Assembly: GCF_014805625.2 (NCBI RefSeq)
Contig: NW_023998426.1
Span: forward strand, 1,291,809-1,355,808
Length of the DNA: 64,000 nucleotides
Direction of reading: 5' to 3'
Source: Glossina fuscipes
Taxonomy: Eukaryota > Arthropoda > Insecta > Diptera > Glossinidae
Shown: positions 47,961 to 59,896 of the stretch, in pieces
How the letters are laid out: the number at the start of each line of letters is the position of its first letter
How positions within the stretch are numbered: position 1 is the stretch's first letter
Program-made: the position numbers and the translations under genes
The notes under the pieces: model-generated
Told to the model about the DNA's origin: nothing
The model's input: the letters and a program-made list of their open reading frames with translations, nothing else
Databases searched by the model: none

Positions 47961-49555
47961 AGATTTTTTTATTTATTTCTTTTGGAAAATTTGGTTTTTT
48001 TTATTTTTAATCGTTCATATGCATAAAATGCAATTCATTCCAAGTCATAAAATTTGTGCTTTTTAGAAAGAAGAAATTTTTTATTTCTCCTCGAAAATCT
48101 CGAAACATTTTCTTGTTGGTTGGTACCACTCTTTTCGGATTTTCTGTTAAGGAGCAACTAACGTCACGGACGATTATTTTCTCGTTTGCTTCTCTTATGA
48201 AATGAAATAAAATGTGTGTTTGTGATTTGATTGCAGTACACTAACGATGCACTTAAAGCATATTTTTCTGTGGTTATTTTATAATTAAGTGAATTCCAAA
48301 CCAGCACACAAATGCACGCACAAATCACGATTTAATTTGTATAAATGAAATGTCATTCGAATGGGGAAAAATCGCTGTTCCGATTAGTTTAAATAGTACG
48401 CAGAAAATTTCTTTGTAGGACTTAACTAACGCTTATGCAAAAATATTCATTTATGATTACATGTAAACGTATGCAGATATATATGTATGTGTATGTAGAT
48501 TTATATGTGTATCCATATGATTTATAAATATTTCATATGGAATATAAATGAGCTCTGCTCTATTTGCTTTTCTTCTTTCCTCTTTCCTCTTTCTTTTTTT
48601 TTTTTTTTAAATAAATGTTTCTAAAACACAGCACTATATACAACACAGCGTGCATACGAGCAATGTAAAGAGTACGCGCATATTTGTACGATAAATAGAA
48701 CTTTAACTTGTGCTTTTATTGGCTTAAAATAAGTAACGGATGTCATATTAAATCGATTCCATTAAATGCTTGATATAAACATAAATAGCACACGTGGTAA
48801 TAATGAAGATGATGGCGATTATAACTCGATATCATTTATTTATTTGACGCAAATAAATAGGATTTGATTTGAATAGTTATGATGACATTTTGATTTTTGG
48901 GAATATTTGTGTCGCGTTACCAATATTTTCAATAAATCAAAAAATAATTACATTGAGAGAAAGTGAAATGATTTTATCTGAAGCTCCATCATATATCTCA
49001 TTGTATGGATGTGTGTCTTTTTTTTCGAAATCCTGCTTTCATCTCTTTAAGTGCAAATTTATTTCAAAAATTTTAGCGTTTTTTACTTCTACTCCTAGTT
49101 GGGCAGCTACTAATACTACTACTATCACTATTACTATAATAGAAGGATTTAATTACAAATCTGATCGCACTGTCCTTAAATATCTGATGGTTGATATAGT
49201 AATACTTGTGTGGGAAAATGTTTGTCTGATTCTGTGCAAAAGTTTTTCTTTCAAATATGAAAAAGTGAAAGAAGTGTAGTTCGGCGTACTTCACTTGTAT
49301 TGCTAGCGAAAAGGTAAAAAAGAAATGTTCGAGTAAGATGCTCAAGAGGGAATGAGTGGGCAGAACTCTAGTGACAAAACTAGTTTGCAAAACTTCAGTT
49401 CGGCGGTTTTGTATCACTTTCTGGAGGGCCAGTAGGAAAGCATTGTTAAAAGCATAATGAAGCAAACCGCCGAAAGGTCTCTAACATCACTGAGAGTTTA
49501 AATCTATTGAATTGTAAATTCTTGATAAAATATTTGTATATATATTTGTACATAT
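47961..49555. other. AT-rich tract
   Basis: The 136-codon ORF at 48869-49279 (+) and the overlapping minus ORF are unrecognised and lie across low-complexity (ACT)n and T-rich sequence. I do not call them genes. Confidence 0.4.
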
Positions 49556-50039
49556 ATGCAGGCTGATCGAGCGGCGAAGTGTGCTGCTTCTGCACCTCTA
49601 ATTATGAATGATGTCATGGGAAAGTTGAATCTTCAAAGATACGTTGGAAGAAAAGTTAAAGAGGAAATTATAGAAGGAAATCTACAATGCCATCATCAGC
49701 ACTACTCTTTTATTAAGCCTCAATTAACTCCACCTTTATATTGAGAAAATCAAGATCCAAACATTTTTGAGAACTCTCCTTGGTCATACAATTGCAGCTC
49801 GCCAATGGATCTTGAAGAAGCTTCCCTCCCCAATCAGCAACTGTGGACAAATTCTCAATATAAAGNNNNNNNNNNTTCTCAATATAAAGCGCATTCTCTG
49901 TGACTGCCTTAACTTTACTTTAGCTAGAAGTATTGGATTGGGAACAATTAACCCTATGGACATTCTACAATCAGCTACAGAACAGAATAGCAATACAATA
50001 TATTGCTTTATTAAAACTACTACGATCAATATCTAATGT
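49556..50039 (+). mobile_element. LINE (jockey superfamily) ORF2 C-terminus
   Basis: Plus-strand translation begins ADRAAKCAASAP, matching the NExADRAAK motif at the end of RNase H, and continues YVGRKVKEEI to a stop. In the next frame come LRTLLGHTIAARQWILKKLP, SNCGQILNIK, ILCDCLNF (the GHT...CxxCG...HIL...C zinc-knuckle-like end of jockey/I-type ORF2) and DILQSATEQNSNTIYCFIKT, then a stop. An A/T-rich tail with (ATA)n follows at about 50130. A dead 5'-truncated copy, as is usual for LINEs. Confidence 0.75.
49866..49875. other. Assembly gap, 10 N, flanked by a 14 bp repeat
   Basis: ttctcaatataaag occurs immediately before (49852-49865) and immediately after (49876-49889) the N run. Collapsing the two copies gives a continuous LINE frame. 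Confidence 0.95.
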
Positions 50040-51029
50040 ATTTTATAAATTAGCGCCGATAGCCTATGTTGTTACTGCTCAATGTCTTTTTTTTTAATCG
50101 AAGAATTTATTTCATTAGTCCAAAATTATAATAATAATAATAATATATTTATATCGATCTTTGTTTAGGGCAAAAAAAAATAAAATCAAAATTTCTTCTC
50201 CAGTCACCTTATACTACTACTACTATTCCTACTACTGCTGGTCGATACTACTATGATTCCAGCTATTTTAAGCCATATGAAACAAATAAGAACATTACAG
50301 TCGCGCAAGGCCGGCAAGGCTTGCCACGGCGGATACTCTATCCCACTTCGGCAAAGACAACACTGAATTTATTTCCATGATAACATACTAAAAATTACAT
50401 TGTGTTCCCAAAGAAGACCGTATTTTTTTCCCTTTTTCCGGTAGCCCTTATATTGAAGAAGTCTCGAAACGTGAGGTAAGCAGCTGAAAATTTGACAAAA
50501 TCATTTAATGTTCTTGTCAGAGACTTTGTTATTATTCATCCTTTTTTGGCGTATAATGCTATATAGGCGAACGTGTTTATGATTTGTCTGAGTTAAAACT
50601 TATGTGAGACTACTAATTCGACCAATCTGAGACACTAGAACATAAAATAAAGCGCTTTCGTAGAGTGCTACAGTGCGGTGTGGAATTCGTAGTTCGAAAA
50701 CCCCACGCGACCAAGATTTGGTACTCTTATGGGCCGATTTCCATCACAAAGTATTAAAAAAAGAGATTTTCTTATCATATAACCGTTTTCCAAAACCCTT
50801 ATACTGGGCGGGGCAGAAAAATAGACGTTACATGATTCAAGTTGATTTTGACGTTAACGTGGACTAGTTATGGCGGTGAAATATTAAAAATTAGGCAATC
50901 TTCGAATCGAACATTTGCATTGGAGGGGACTCAACACATCAACCCATCCGATCCAAATATTTCATGTCCGTTTATGCTAGTTAGTTGAAATAGTGAAAAG
51001 GGTAATCTTTTCGTGTAACTTTCTCAAAA
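50040..51029. other. Unassigned tract
   Basis: Includes the presumed LINE 3' UTR. The ORF at 50673-50867 (+) has protein-like composition (YNRFPKPLYW) but matches nothing I know. Confidence 0.35.
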
Positions 51030-51330
51030 TAATGCTTTATAAGAAAATTGGTCGTTAAAGGCCTGACCAAATCCATTTTCATTAGCGTTCGACCTTGGCT
51101 CGAAACATGCCAGTGTAATAAATTTCAAATCAAAATGTCTCAAGAGTTTCTACTTGTAGATTAAACATAAATATGTGGACAGACGTCAGATGGACGGACG
51201 GACAGACAAGCATCAGAGAGTGATACCCAAGCGATCAATACAATAAAAGGTGGGTCTTAACCTTCTCCGCGGGCTATATATATACACATAAGCTTAATAA
51301 CACCCTGCATCGCAAGTGGTGTTGGGTATC
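51030..51330 (+). repeat. Family A repeat
   Basis: 'cattagcgttcgaccttggc', 'gatggacggacggacagaca', 'caataaaaggtgggtctt', end near 'cttaataacaccctg'. Confidence 0.7.
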
Positions 51331-51399
51331 AAAAGCAAAATTTAACAGAAAATTTTATTAATTAATTTGTTCGAATATAAAAAAATCCTTAGTTTATCG

Positions 51400-52720
51400 G
51401 CTTTTCTAGGCAACAATTTGGCCTTGTCAAAGGATGATTGACGATTAATGCTGTTGAGGAAGTGCTCTCGGCAGTACCGAAAACCAAAGCAGGAAAGGGG
51501 ATTCTGCGTTGTCATTACGTTGAACATCATAAACGCTTTTAACCTGGCGGACTGTAAAATCATGATAAAAAGTTTAAATAGGCGTATTTCGTTAAAATGA
51601 TGGGCAGCTACTTCCTCGTGTAACAGAAGTGTATTGTATAATACAAAGGATGGCATAAGAGACCATCGGTCCATCCTATTTCTGTGGAGTCTCACTTATG
51701 AGAGCCTGCTCAACAAGGATATTCCAAGGGTAGCGATGCGGATGGCATTGCTCTGACTATGCAGCAAGCGTCGACCCCGCTAATAGAGATTGCGGCTGAC
51801 GATAGCTTAAGCCGAATAAGCAGGTGGCTATGTCAGTCCAAACTGAAACTTGCCGTCGGAAAAACTGAAGCCATCCTGGTGACGAATAAAAAGGTATTCC
51901 AAGCACGATTAGATACGAAACTAACATTCTAACATTCAAGCCAATATGTAGGGTGGCATACAAGCAAGTGATGTGTGCCTCGTATATTCGAGCAGAAAAG
52001 GTATTACAAAGGAAACACGTTCTGCGAAAGAAGGTAGGGGCTTTAAAGTATATGCGCGTTGAGAATGATATCAGTTTATCGCGCAATTTCAATGTCAGTG
52101 GCAGCGATTTTAGCAAGAATGTTACCCAAAAGCCACCACTGAGATAGTAGTTACATATCGATAGCGGAACAGAGCAAAGGACTACTGGTGAACGAAATTA
52201 CAGCGATGTCTGCGGACTTAAGGTTATTATGCGGCAGAACATGTTAACAGAACGGCAGCACAAATGGAAAAACGACTCGAAAGAAACGTGGACCCTAATC
52301 CCAAACGTAGAGCATTGGATGGGAAGGAAACACTGAAAAGTTAGTTTCTTTCTAATCCAATTGCCGTTTCAACTTACGTGCAGATAACGCATACGGCCAC
52401 AAACGGCGAAGCGCAGCACACTGTGTTCGCCTGTCCGACTTGGGCATGTTTGAGAAAGAGGCTTTCAGAGGCTTTTTCTGTGGAAATCGCAATTACGCCA
52501 AGGGAACTGCTAGCACTCATGTTAATGGACACTGGAAGATAGAAAATATGTATGAATCGATATAAAGCCATGTAAAGGCGGCAGCCGAACATCTAACCTC
52601 AGGCGAGGACGGGAAAGGTAGAATGATATAATAAGGGTCAAGAATCCTCAAGGGCACATCTCGAGGTAATGCGAAAGCGGTTCTAGAATGGTTTAAGCTC
52701 GGTGTAGGGCCACGGTGCGC
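51400..52720 (+). mobile_element. R1-like LINE reverse transcriptase relic
   Basis: With several frame changes the plus strand reads RQQFGLVKG and TINAVEEVLSAVPKTKAGKG (RT finger region), TLNIINAFNLADCK-like sequence, LLNKDIPRVAMRMAL, ADGIALTMQ at 51738-51760 in place of the catalytic FADDIAL, KLAVGKTEAILVTNKKV, then ALRMISVYRAISMSVAAILA and ERQHKWKNDSKETWTLIPNV-type sequence with EHWMGRKHxKVSFFLTQL. The order of motifs is that of the RT to C-terminal region of R1/jockey-group elements. GC content is higher than in the surroundings. Inactive: stops, frameshifts and an altered active site. Confidence 0.85.
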
Positions 52721-52740
52721 TATCGCCGTTGTCATTGTAA

Positions 52741-52860
52741 AAGACTATACTATGCCATAATATACTATACTATACTATATTACGTATTACTACTATACTG
52801 CTATACGTACTACATATTATATATTACATACTGTAAATTATATGACGCGACACTACACTA
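52741..52860. repeat. (ACTAT)n-like low-complexity repeat
   Basis: Imperfect ACTAT/TATAC pentamers over about 120 bp, just past the LINE relic. Confidence 0.85.
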
Positions 52861-54639
52861 TAGAATGCGATTTGATTATTGCATATACATAATTGACTTT
52901 ATATCATGCTTTCCGGTTGGTTGTTTTCTAAGCTTAATCTAAGCTAAATCATGGGCACAAAATACAGTCAGATAAAAGTTTTAAGAAAACTGACATCAGT
53001 AATAATCCATAATGAACTGTAGATTATTGAAGTTCCAATAAAATACAAGGTATGCTTGCAGCTTGCTTTGAACTAAAAGAGTGTAAAATCTCATTCGCTT
53101 AGATCATATTTCATTATCACTTACAAGGGATGCTAACATTCATAAAAACAGAGAATCAATAGCAGTTGATGCTAATCCCTGAAACATGTATTGCTTGAAA
53201 TTTAACAGTTAAATTTGATTTTCTTTTTTTTCGTTAAGTTAAAAAGTGCCTTAAAAGCTTAACATATAATAATCACACATTTCTATGTCCTGTTACTACA
53301 TATAAAGGAATTTTTAAAATACTTTTAGCTTTTGAACTGACTCCCATAAAAATGTCATAAAAATGATTATATAAAAAAGAAAAAAAGAAAAATAAAACGA
53401 AAGTTCTTTTGAATGTTTTGAACAAAAATGTTTGCAATGCCACCTTTGAAGGGTCAACTTGTTAGCTGCATACACTGAACACATACAAATATTTGTACAT
53501 ACTTTTATATTACTCTCGAACAGATGATGATACATCACCCATAGCCCGTAATAGGGCTGAAAACAATTTCTATTTTATAAAAGTGCTGAACTATGGCTGC
53601 AGCACAAAAAGCTAAATTGTTTTCCTTTTTCTTTTGTCCCCCCTATGTCAATTCTAGTCTTTCTGTGAATTACAAAAGCATTTAGTTGTCAGAGTCGATC
53701 TGTATGTAATAAAAAAAGTAACATCACTGAAAATTTATGTATATTTAAGCGTATAAAGGAAATGAGTGCAAAGTAAATGTATTTGAAGTATGTTCGCATG
53801 AGGAAAAATGGGTGATTGGGCACAAAAGGGCCAATAATGTAGGAATTTTTCTGCTTACACGATTTTAATAGCGATTATTCTATGCATAAGTGGCCTCATA
53901 TGCTCTTGACACTCAACAAAGTGTCAACCACATATTGGCTGAGTTTTATTTCATTTTATTTATTCAATTTAAAGCTCTATACTCGCATCACAAACGCATA
54001 CATACATGAATCTTGTTTCAATGATGCATAGACGAAGGAAGGGCAACAAGTATAACTATAAAGAAAAACGCATTAGTGCTAACTGCAACGCTTAGATCGG
54101 TTAGTTTGTTTTGACAGCTTTAAATTTGATTGCGTTTCTTAAGCTTGACAGTCAGTCATACTCGTAAAGAGGACATGTAAAATTTTCCTTTCAAAGTTCA
54201 TTGATTTGTAGAGAAATTGATCAGCGATAATTTAATAGTTTTTGCTTACATTGGATGGAAGCATTTATTTATTTATTTGGTGACCAAAGAAAACTGCATG
54301 TAGAAGACAAGGAAACAAAACTGCTTAGCATTGTATTTTCCAGAGGCTCAAAATTTCATAGTATCTATTAGGTTTGGGTTTGGAGCGTGAGAAGTTTAAA
54401 TGAAATAATCAAATGTTTAAATAAGTATTCCTTCATAGCTGATAATGTCTGGTCACAGCTTATAATCATGCAATTTATGTAAAATGTTCCAAGTTCAATT
54501 GATTCTGGCGTTGTGATCGATCATTACTTATTAAAACGAAAGAAAGTGTATTGTTGTTCAAGTTGCTTTGCTATTGCACTTACTTTGGTATTCGAAAACA
54601 AATGAAAACGCTATAGTGATGCAGTAGATACCCTACTGT
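52861..54639. other. AT-rich tract
   Basis: No recognised feature. Confidence 0.4.
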
Positions 54640-54960
54640 TATCCACGGATCGTCTTTTCAAAATGAGGCGTTATGCCGGAATTTGTTGAAAAAGAGATCC
54701 AATCCGAACTATTTGCAATAGCGCTCGTTCTAGGGCCAAAACGCATCACTGTATCAAATTTCATCATAATATTTGAAAAATTGTTGCGTCTAGATTGAAC
54801 ACAAAAAAACAAAATATAAAAGTGGACAGACGGACAGACAAGCTTAGGTCGATTCAGAAAATGCTTCTGAACAGACTCATATAATAAAATGCGGATCTAT
54901 CTCAAGTTCCTCTTTGTGTTGCCGCGTGAATCTATCTTAAGATACCTTTCAAACAACCTA
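54640..54960 (+). repeat. Family A repeat
   Basis: 'atccgaactatttgcaatag', 'gggccaaaacgcatcactgt', 'gacggacagacaagcttagg', 'tctatctcaagttcctcttt'. One of the better-preserved copies. Confidence 0.75.
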
Positions 54961-55419
54961 AAAAACTATTATATTTCTTTTGTGTAGCCTTTCTGATAGA
55001 TGCTTGAAATTGGGTATGTTGACGGCAGCCGACCGTTGTAAAGCAGTCTAATTAAAAAGATTGTGACGCGACCAAACAAGAATATTTCACATACATTCAT
55101 CTCTATTAAGCGAATCTATTATGTATGAAAATGCCTTTCAAATGAGTTGAACAAATTCAATTTCTGCTAGAGTCTGTAGAAATCATAGCCACAAATGCAA
55201 ATACCTTCAAAACGCGTATGTGTATTTTTTTTTTGTTTTTGGGAATAAGACATTAGCGGCATATGGATTACTTTTGACAAAGTCTTGCTTTCACGAACTG
55301 TCATTGGGGAGATGTTGGCGAAAACCAAAAACTTTTTGAAAGAGGAGGGTGCTTAGCAAAATGTACTCTTCTGCCGACTATAGATTTCCTTGTCCTCTCT
55401 TCAAAGTCTATTGCTATTT
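54961..55419. other. Unassigned tract
   Basis: No recognised feature. Confidence 0.35.
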
Positions 55420-55830
55420 TGATACCCATCATCGAACGACGTGGCGTATATTCATTCACGTTTGCAACGCCCAGACGGAAGCATCAGAGATCCCGCAAAG
55501 TATATAAATTCTTGGCCAGTTTGAAATTTGGAATGCATCTAAACATGTCCGCCTCTTCGTGTCTCCATCTGTCTGTTTGCGTAACCTTGTAGTATTTGTG
55601 GTACAAGTTTGCCAAAGTAGTTGACCTAAAGTTTTTAAAGGTCACGCCTACAACGCCTACATGCCTATATGACAAACTCTCAAAAACTCTAATTTTAAAA
55701 ATTGAAAAAATCAGTTTCGCGCATTCCAGCCCATGGCGCTTTTTGTTCTTTCACTTCTTTTGCTTTTTTTAGGGTAACGGTGATGGGTGTAAAGGCTTCG
55801 GACCCGATCGAAATTAATTTTCTTATTTGT
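55420..55830 (+). repeat. Family B repeat, single half-unit form
   Basis: Has the normal start ('gatacccatcatcgaacg') and normal end ('ggtgatgggtgtaaaggctt' plus a decayed hairpin, then 'attttcttatttg') but only one half-unit. The join occurs at 'cgcaaagtatataaattctt', shared by both half-units. 411 bp. Confidence 0.75.
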
Positions 55831-56223
55831 TTTCATTTTATAAAACGACTTCTCGTACTATTTCGTTTACTTCACTGCTCTCGTTTGCTTATCTTTTCTT
55901 TACCTTAAATATTTAAATAAATGATGAATTCTCGTATATAACATAACACAAGCAAATAACGTACATGAAATTTTGTACTTACCATCACAGGAAACTGGCA
56001 TATGCTCAAGTCTTTGGCGTAGTCGTTGTTGTTGTCGTTGTCGACTTGTTAGTTTTGTTTTTTGTTTTTTTTTTTTTTATTAGCAAAGCCTGTCAGAGTG
56101 GTTTTCGCTTTATTAAATGAGCAAAGATTCTGCATATTTAAAAAAACCGTATGTATCGTTTAATTTTCTCTTGCAAGTAAACCGCAACCAAGCCTATGTT
56201 TTTACTTTTGTTTTTTCTTCTTC
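55831..56223. other. AT-rich spacer
   Basis: Lies between two family B copies; no recognised feature. Confidence 0.4.
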
Positions 56224-57133
56224 TTACACCCATCAACGAAGCATGGAGGGTATATTCATTTTGTCAAAATGTTTGCTACGCCCAGATGGAAGTTTCAGAG
56301 ACCTCACAAAGTATATATGTACTCTTGATTGGCATCAAATTCTGAATTCGATTTAAGCATGTCCGTGCGTCCGTCTGTCCGTCTGTCCGCCTGTATAATG
56401 TGTATTGTACACATTGGCTTGGTCATAAAAATAAAGCTATCGACTTTAAATTTGGCAGAAGCATAGAAAGTTCTTGCGCATAGGTTGGCATGGAAAATGG
56501 GCCAAATCGATCGACGGACATGTCTACAGTACTACGCAAAGTTAGAGCACCTTTGTTTTGCAAAAGAAATAACAAACTGTTTTTGTTTTTTGCTCATTTC
56601 TCAGAAATTATAACAAATAAATGCACAAAAATTTTATTGTATATTCTATGAGCGACGCTGTAGTACCTGTACGAAAATGGAAAAAGTTAACCACGCCTAA
56701 CCCATTTTATAGTGTAGCAAAATTTAATTTTTTTTTTTCAATATTTTTATAACGCGCGGGAGTGAACTTCAAAAACCCCATTAAGTATATAAATTCCTAG
56801 CCAGGTTCAAATGTGGAATCCTTTTAAGCATGTTCGCCCATTCGGTCGTCTGTCCATCCGTTGGTCTGCCCGCTATGTAGCATCTGTGGTAAACATTCTT
56901 GCAAAAATGCAAAGATGTCGCCTACAAATTTGCAAAAGAATTTGGAAGTGACCGAAATGTCAAAACGCCCACGCGCTTATACGACAAAAACTTTTGTTTC
57001 GCAAATAGAAAAAGTCACCTGCGCCCACCCCCTATTATAGAGGATGGAAATTCAGTTCTTTTATTTTTCTGCCTATTAGAAGAAAGATGACGAGTATAAA
57101 AGATTCGGTCATTACCGAATTTTCTCATTTGTT
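56224..57133 (+). repeat. Family B repeat, full-length
   Basis: About 910 bp, with both half-units and the terminal hairpin ATTCGGTCATTACCGAAT (57103-57120). The second half-unit starts near 56760 ('gcgcgggagtgaacttc'). Confidence 0.8.
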
Positions 57134-57499
57134 ATTCTTGCTATTCTTAGCAATGTTAGTTTCACTGGCATACCATGATATGGTCGCTAAACTTGTGTGA
57201 TTTTACTAAAGAATTTTTAAAAACGGATTGTTTCCGAACCATTCGACCTAAATGGGTTAACAAAGAGGTATTTTTCTCATTTGTGTTTTTCTTCGCTTTC
57301 TTTGCTATTTTCATTAATACGAGTAAGTGTGCGTAAATTCGCTTCAGTTGTTCACAGTTTTTTTTTTTTTAATTTTCATTTGCGCAAACTCTATCAAGAA
57401 AAGCAGAAAAATGTATAAAATATCTGAGTATAAGAAAACAACAAGAATGAAATTATAATTTCATTTCCACCTAAAATAAAAAAACATAGATTTGATCTT
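57134..57499. other. AT-rich spacer
   Basis: No recognised feature. Confidence 0.4.
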
Positions 57500-58287
57500 T
57501 ATTTTGTTTTCCACAGATGGCATGTGCTTGGCGATTTTGAAAGATACTTGTATTAAATTTTGTGTGAAAAGATAGTGACTGTGGCATTTGACGAGTCTAT
57601 TTTGAGCTAAAAAAAAAAAAAAAAAATATGTATAAATGGTACAAGCTTTTCACGGAAGGAACAGAACTGGACGCCCTAGCACGACAACGTTCAATAATAA
57701 ACGATGAAGCAGCGAAGAAAATTTTTATAGAAAATCATCGAATTACTATTAGAGATGTTGCTGAGGATGTCGCCCTGTTGGTTGACTCATGCCATGCAAT
57801 TTCTTTGGATGCTTTGGACAAGAAGCGTGTGGCAACGTTGTTGATGCTGTTGAATAATGTCAACGACGAAACTAAAACTCAATCATCCCAATTGAAGCGG
57901 CCAGAATGGCCTAAAGTGAAAAAAGCACCCTCAAGTTCGGTCAAATGTCAAGGTTTTGTTCATTTTTTCCATTGCAATGACGAGGTGTATCGTGAGTTGT
58001 TGCCAGAAGGTCGTATAGTCAATAAGGGGCGTTAGCTTGAGGTTATGTGCCGTTTGTGTTAAGCTATACGAAAAAAACGCGCGGAGCTGCGGAAGAACCG
58101 CTTATAGATATTGCAACAAGATAATGCGCCAGTTCACACGTGAAAAGAGAGAGTTTTTTCATGATTTAGAGAGATTGCAAAAAATCGCCAAGCATTACAA
58201 AACGTGAGTAATCTTTGAATCTGTCACAAATAAACTGCAAATGAAAAATGGCTGATAGTATCAGCATACATTGTGGATATATGTATT
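57500..58287 (+). mobile_element. mariner transposase relic (same family as 43745-44425)
   Basis: A frame beginning YKWYKLFTEG contains DEAAKKIFIENHRITIRDVA, EDVALLVDSCHAISLDALDK, VNDETKTQSSQLKRPEWP and VYRELLPEGRIVNKG, all in mariner order, with the TGDESW block deleted. Beyond the stop (58035) it continues in shifted frames with LQQDNAPVHT (second catalytic block). The upstream 'gtgactgtggcatttgacga' matches the KILTVVFGES coding of the other copy. Internal deletions and stops: inactive. Confidence 0.9.
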
Positions 58288-59186
58288 AAAAAAGCATTCG
58301 GTCCACATCGAATCTATTATGCCCATCAACGTTTATCCAAAAAAAGCGGCAAAAGAAGTAAAAGGACAAAACTCTCATGCGCTACAATATGGAGAGGGTG
58401 CAGTTGATTTCTTCTATTTTGAAAATAAAAGTTATTGTCGTAGAGTTATGTGGGCGTTGTAGTCATGTCCTTTGATAAGTTTAGGTCAATTCCAAATTCT
58501 TTTAGAAATTTTTTGGCAATATCTTCATTTTCGTTAACGGGAGAAAGTTTATTACAAACATTAAACCTGTCGCAAACAGACAGATGAACGTACGAATAAG
58601 CGGACCTGTCTACGTGCAATTAAGAATTGAAACTGACCAACAGTTTATGCACTTTACGGGGCTTTCGAACCTTGATTCTGCGCGCTATAAAGTTGTTGAA
58701 AAAAGAAGTAAATTTTGGTACACTATATTATTGGGTAGATGTCGTTATTTTTTTCCGTTTTTGCGCACAAATCCTATATCATCGCCCATGGCATATGTTT
58801 TCAAATTTGTGTACATTTATCCGCTATAGTTTGTGAGTAATGAGCAAAAAATCAATTTTTCATTCCGTTGGAAAAACAAAGGTGTTCTCAGTGTAGGCGG
58901 TGTTGTGGGCGTGTTCTTCGGTTGACTTGGCCCGACATTTGAAGCCGATAGTTTCATTTTTACGTCCCGGACAATGTTTACAATAGGCATTACACATACG
59001 AAAAGACTGTCAGACGGACAGATGGACGGACGGACAGACGGACGTGCTTATATCGATTTATAAGATTTGATGCTGATCAAGAATACATGTATACTTTGTG
59101 GGATCTCTGATGCTTCCTTCTGAGCGTTGCAAACGTTTTGACAAAATGAATATACCCCTCAGCCTTCGGTGATGGGCATAAAAAAT
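58288..59186 (-). repeat. Family B repeat, full-length, reverse, abutting mariner
   Basis: Opens with the reversed hairpin (ATTCGGTCCACATCGAAT, 58297-58314) and 'tatgcccatcaacg', and ends 'ccttcggtgatgggcataaa'. Starts where the mariner relic's end sequence stops. Confidence 0.8.
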
Positions 59187-59417
59187 TGTAAACGCAGTTC
59201 AGCTTATGATTTAAGAAAATAATCCGCTTACTTTAACAGCATCAATTTTAATATTTTTTTTTAAATTTTTACGACTTGAATAATGCCGAGAGCAGAAAGG
59301 CAAACAAATTGAACGGAATTCGATTGCGACGTTGATCTTGGGTGATAAAAATTATGTGTAGAGAGGAGGGCATAGATGTGCGGAAACTCATCTCTACGTG
59401 GTGATCTCTGGTAACGC

Positions 59418-59426
59418 TCTCTAATC
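59418..59426. repeat. Target-site duplication, left copy
   Basis: tctctaatc, identical to 59888-59896. Confidence 0.85.
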
Positions 59427-59887
59427 ATTGAAGTGAAGTTAGCCCACTGTAGCTAGCCCACATTTTAGCGAAGACAAAAATGTGGGCTATCTTCACTCCC
59501 GAGCAACCACATTTTGGCGAATTTCGAAGTGATGTCCCCTATACGGGGTAATGAAGTTAGGTTTTTCTGGTAGGTTTTAGCGTCCTTTAAGACAAACCAA
59601 AAAACTGTAGTCTAAAAATAGTTATAACACGATCTTAACGTACTCATTTGTAACGTACCTTTGCGTGAGATTTACTAGCAATAACTAACCATTTTTGGTT
59701 TTGCGTTCGTAATTAGCGACTTAGTATGTTTTATATGTGTACGGTCGCTAAGATTATTTAATTTTAATACTTATTTTACTTTATTGTTATTCATTTCGCA
59801 ATACATTGTAATTCAGCAAAGACATTTTTAGCGAAGACATGAACCATAAAAAAAATGTGGTTACTTGGGGGGCTAACTTTACTTCAG
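59427..59887. mobile_element. Non-autonomous inverted-repeat element (MITE) with 9 bp duplication
   Basis: Left end TGAAGTGAAGTTAGCCC; right end inverted TGAAGTAAAGTTAGCCC (16 of 17 identical). Subterminal 'ccacattttagcgaagac' recurs near the other end in inverted, diverged form, and the left arm itself folds (GTGAAGTTAGCCCAC with GTGGGCTATCTTCAC at about 59485-59500). Flanked by a perfect 9 bp direct repeat. 461 bp, no coding capacity. A duplication of 8-9 bp would fit hAT-, P-, Merlin- or Mutator-like transposition; I cannot assign the superfamily. Confidence 0.8.
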
Positions 59888-59896
59888 TCTCTAATC
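59888..59896. repeat. Target-site duplication, right copy
   Basis: tctctaatc, identical to 59418-59426. Confidence 0.85.

Noticed and set aside
48869..49465. 136-codon plus-strand ORF and 130-codon minus-strand ORF
   Set aside because: They overlap each other and cross an (ACT)n-rich stretch; no recognisable motif or splice context.
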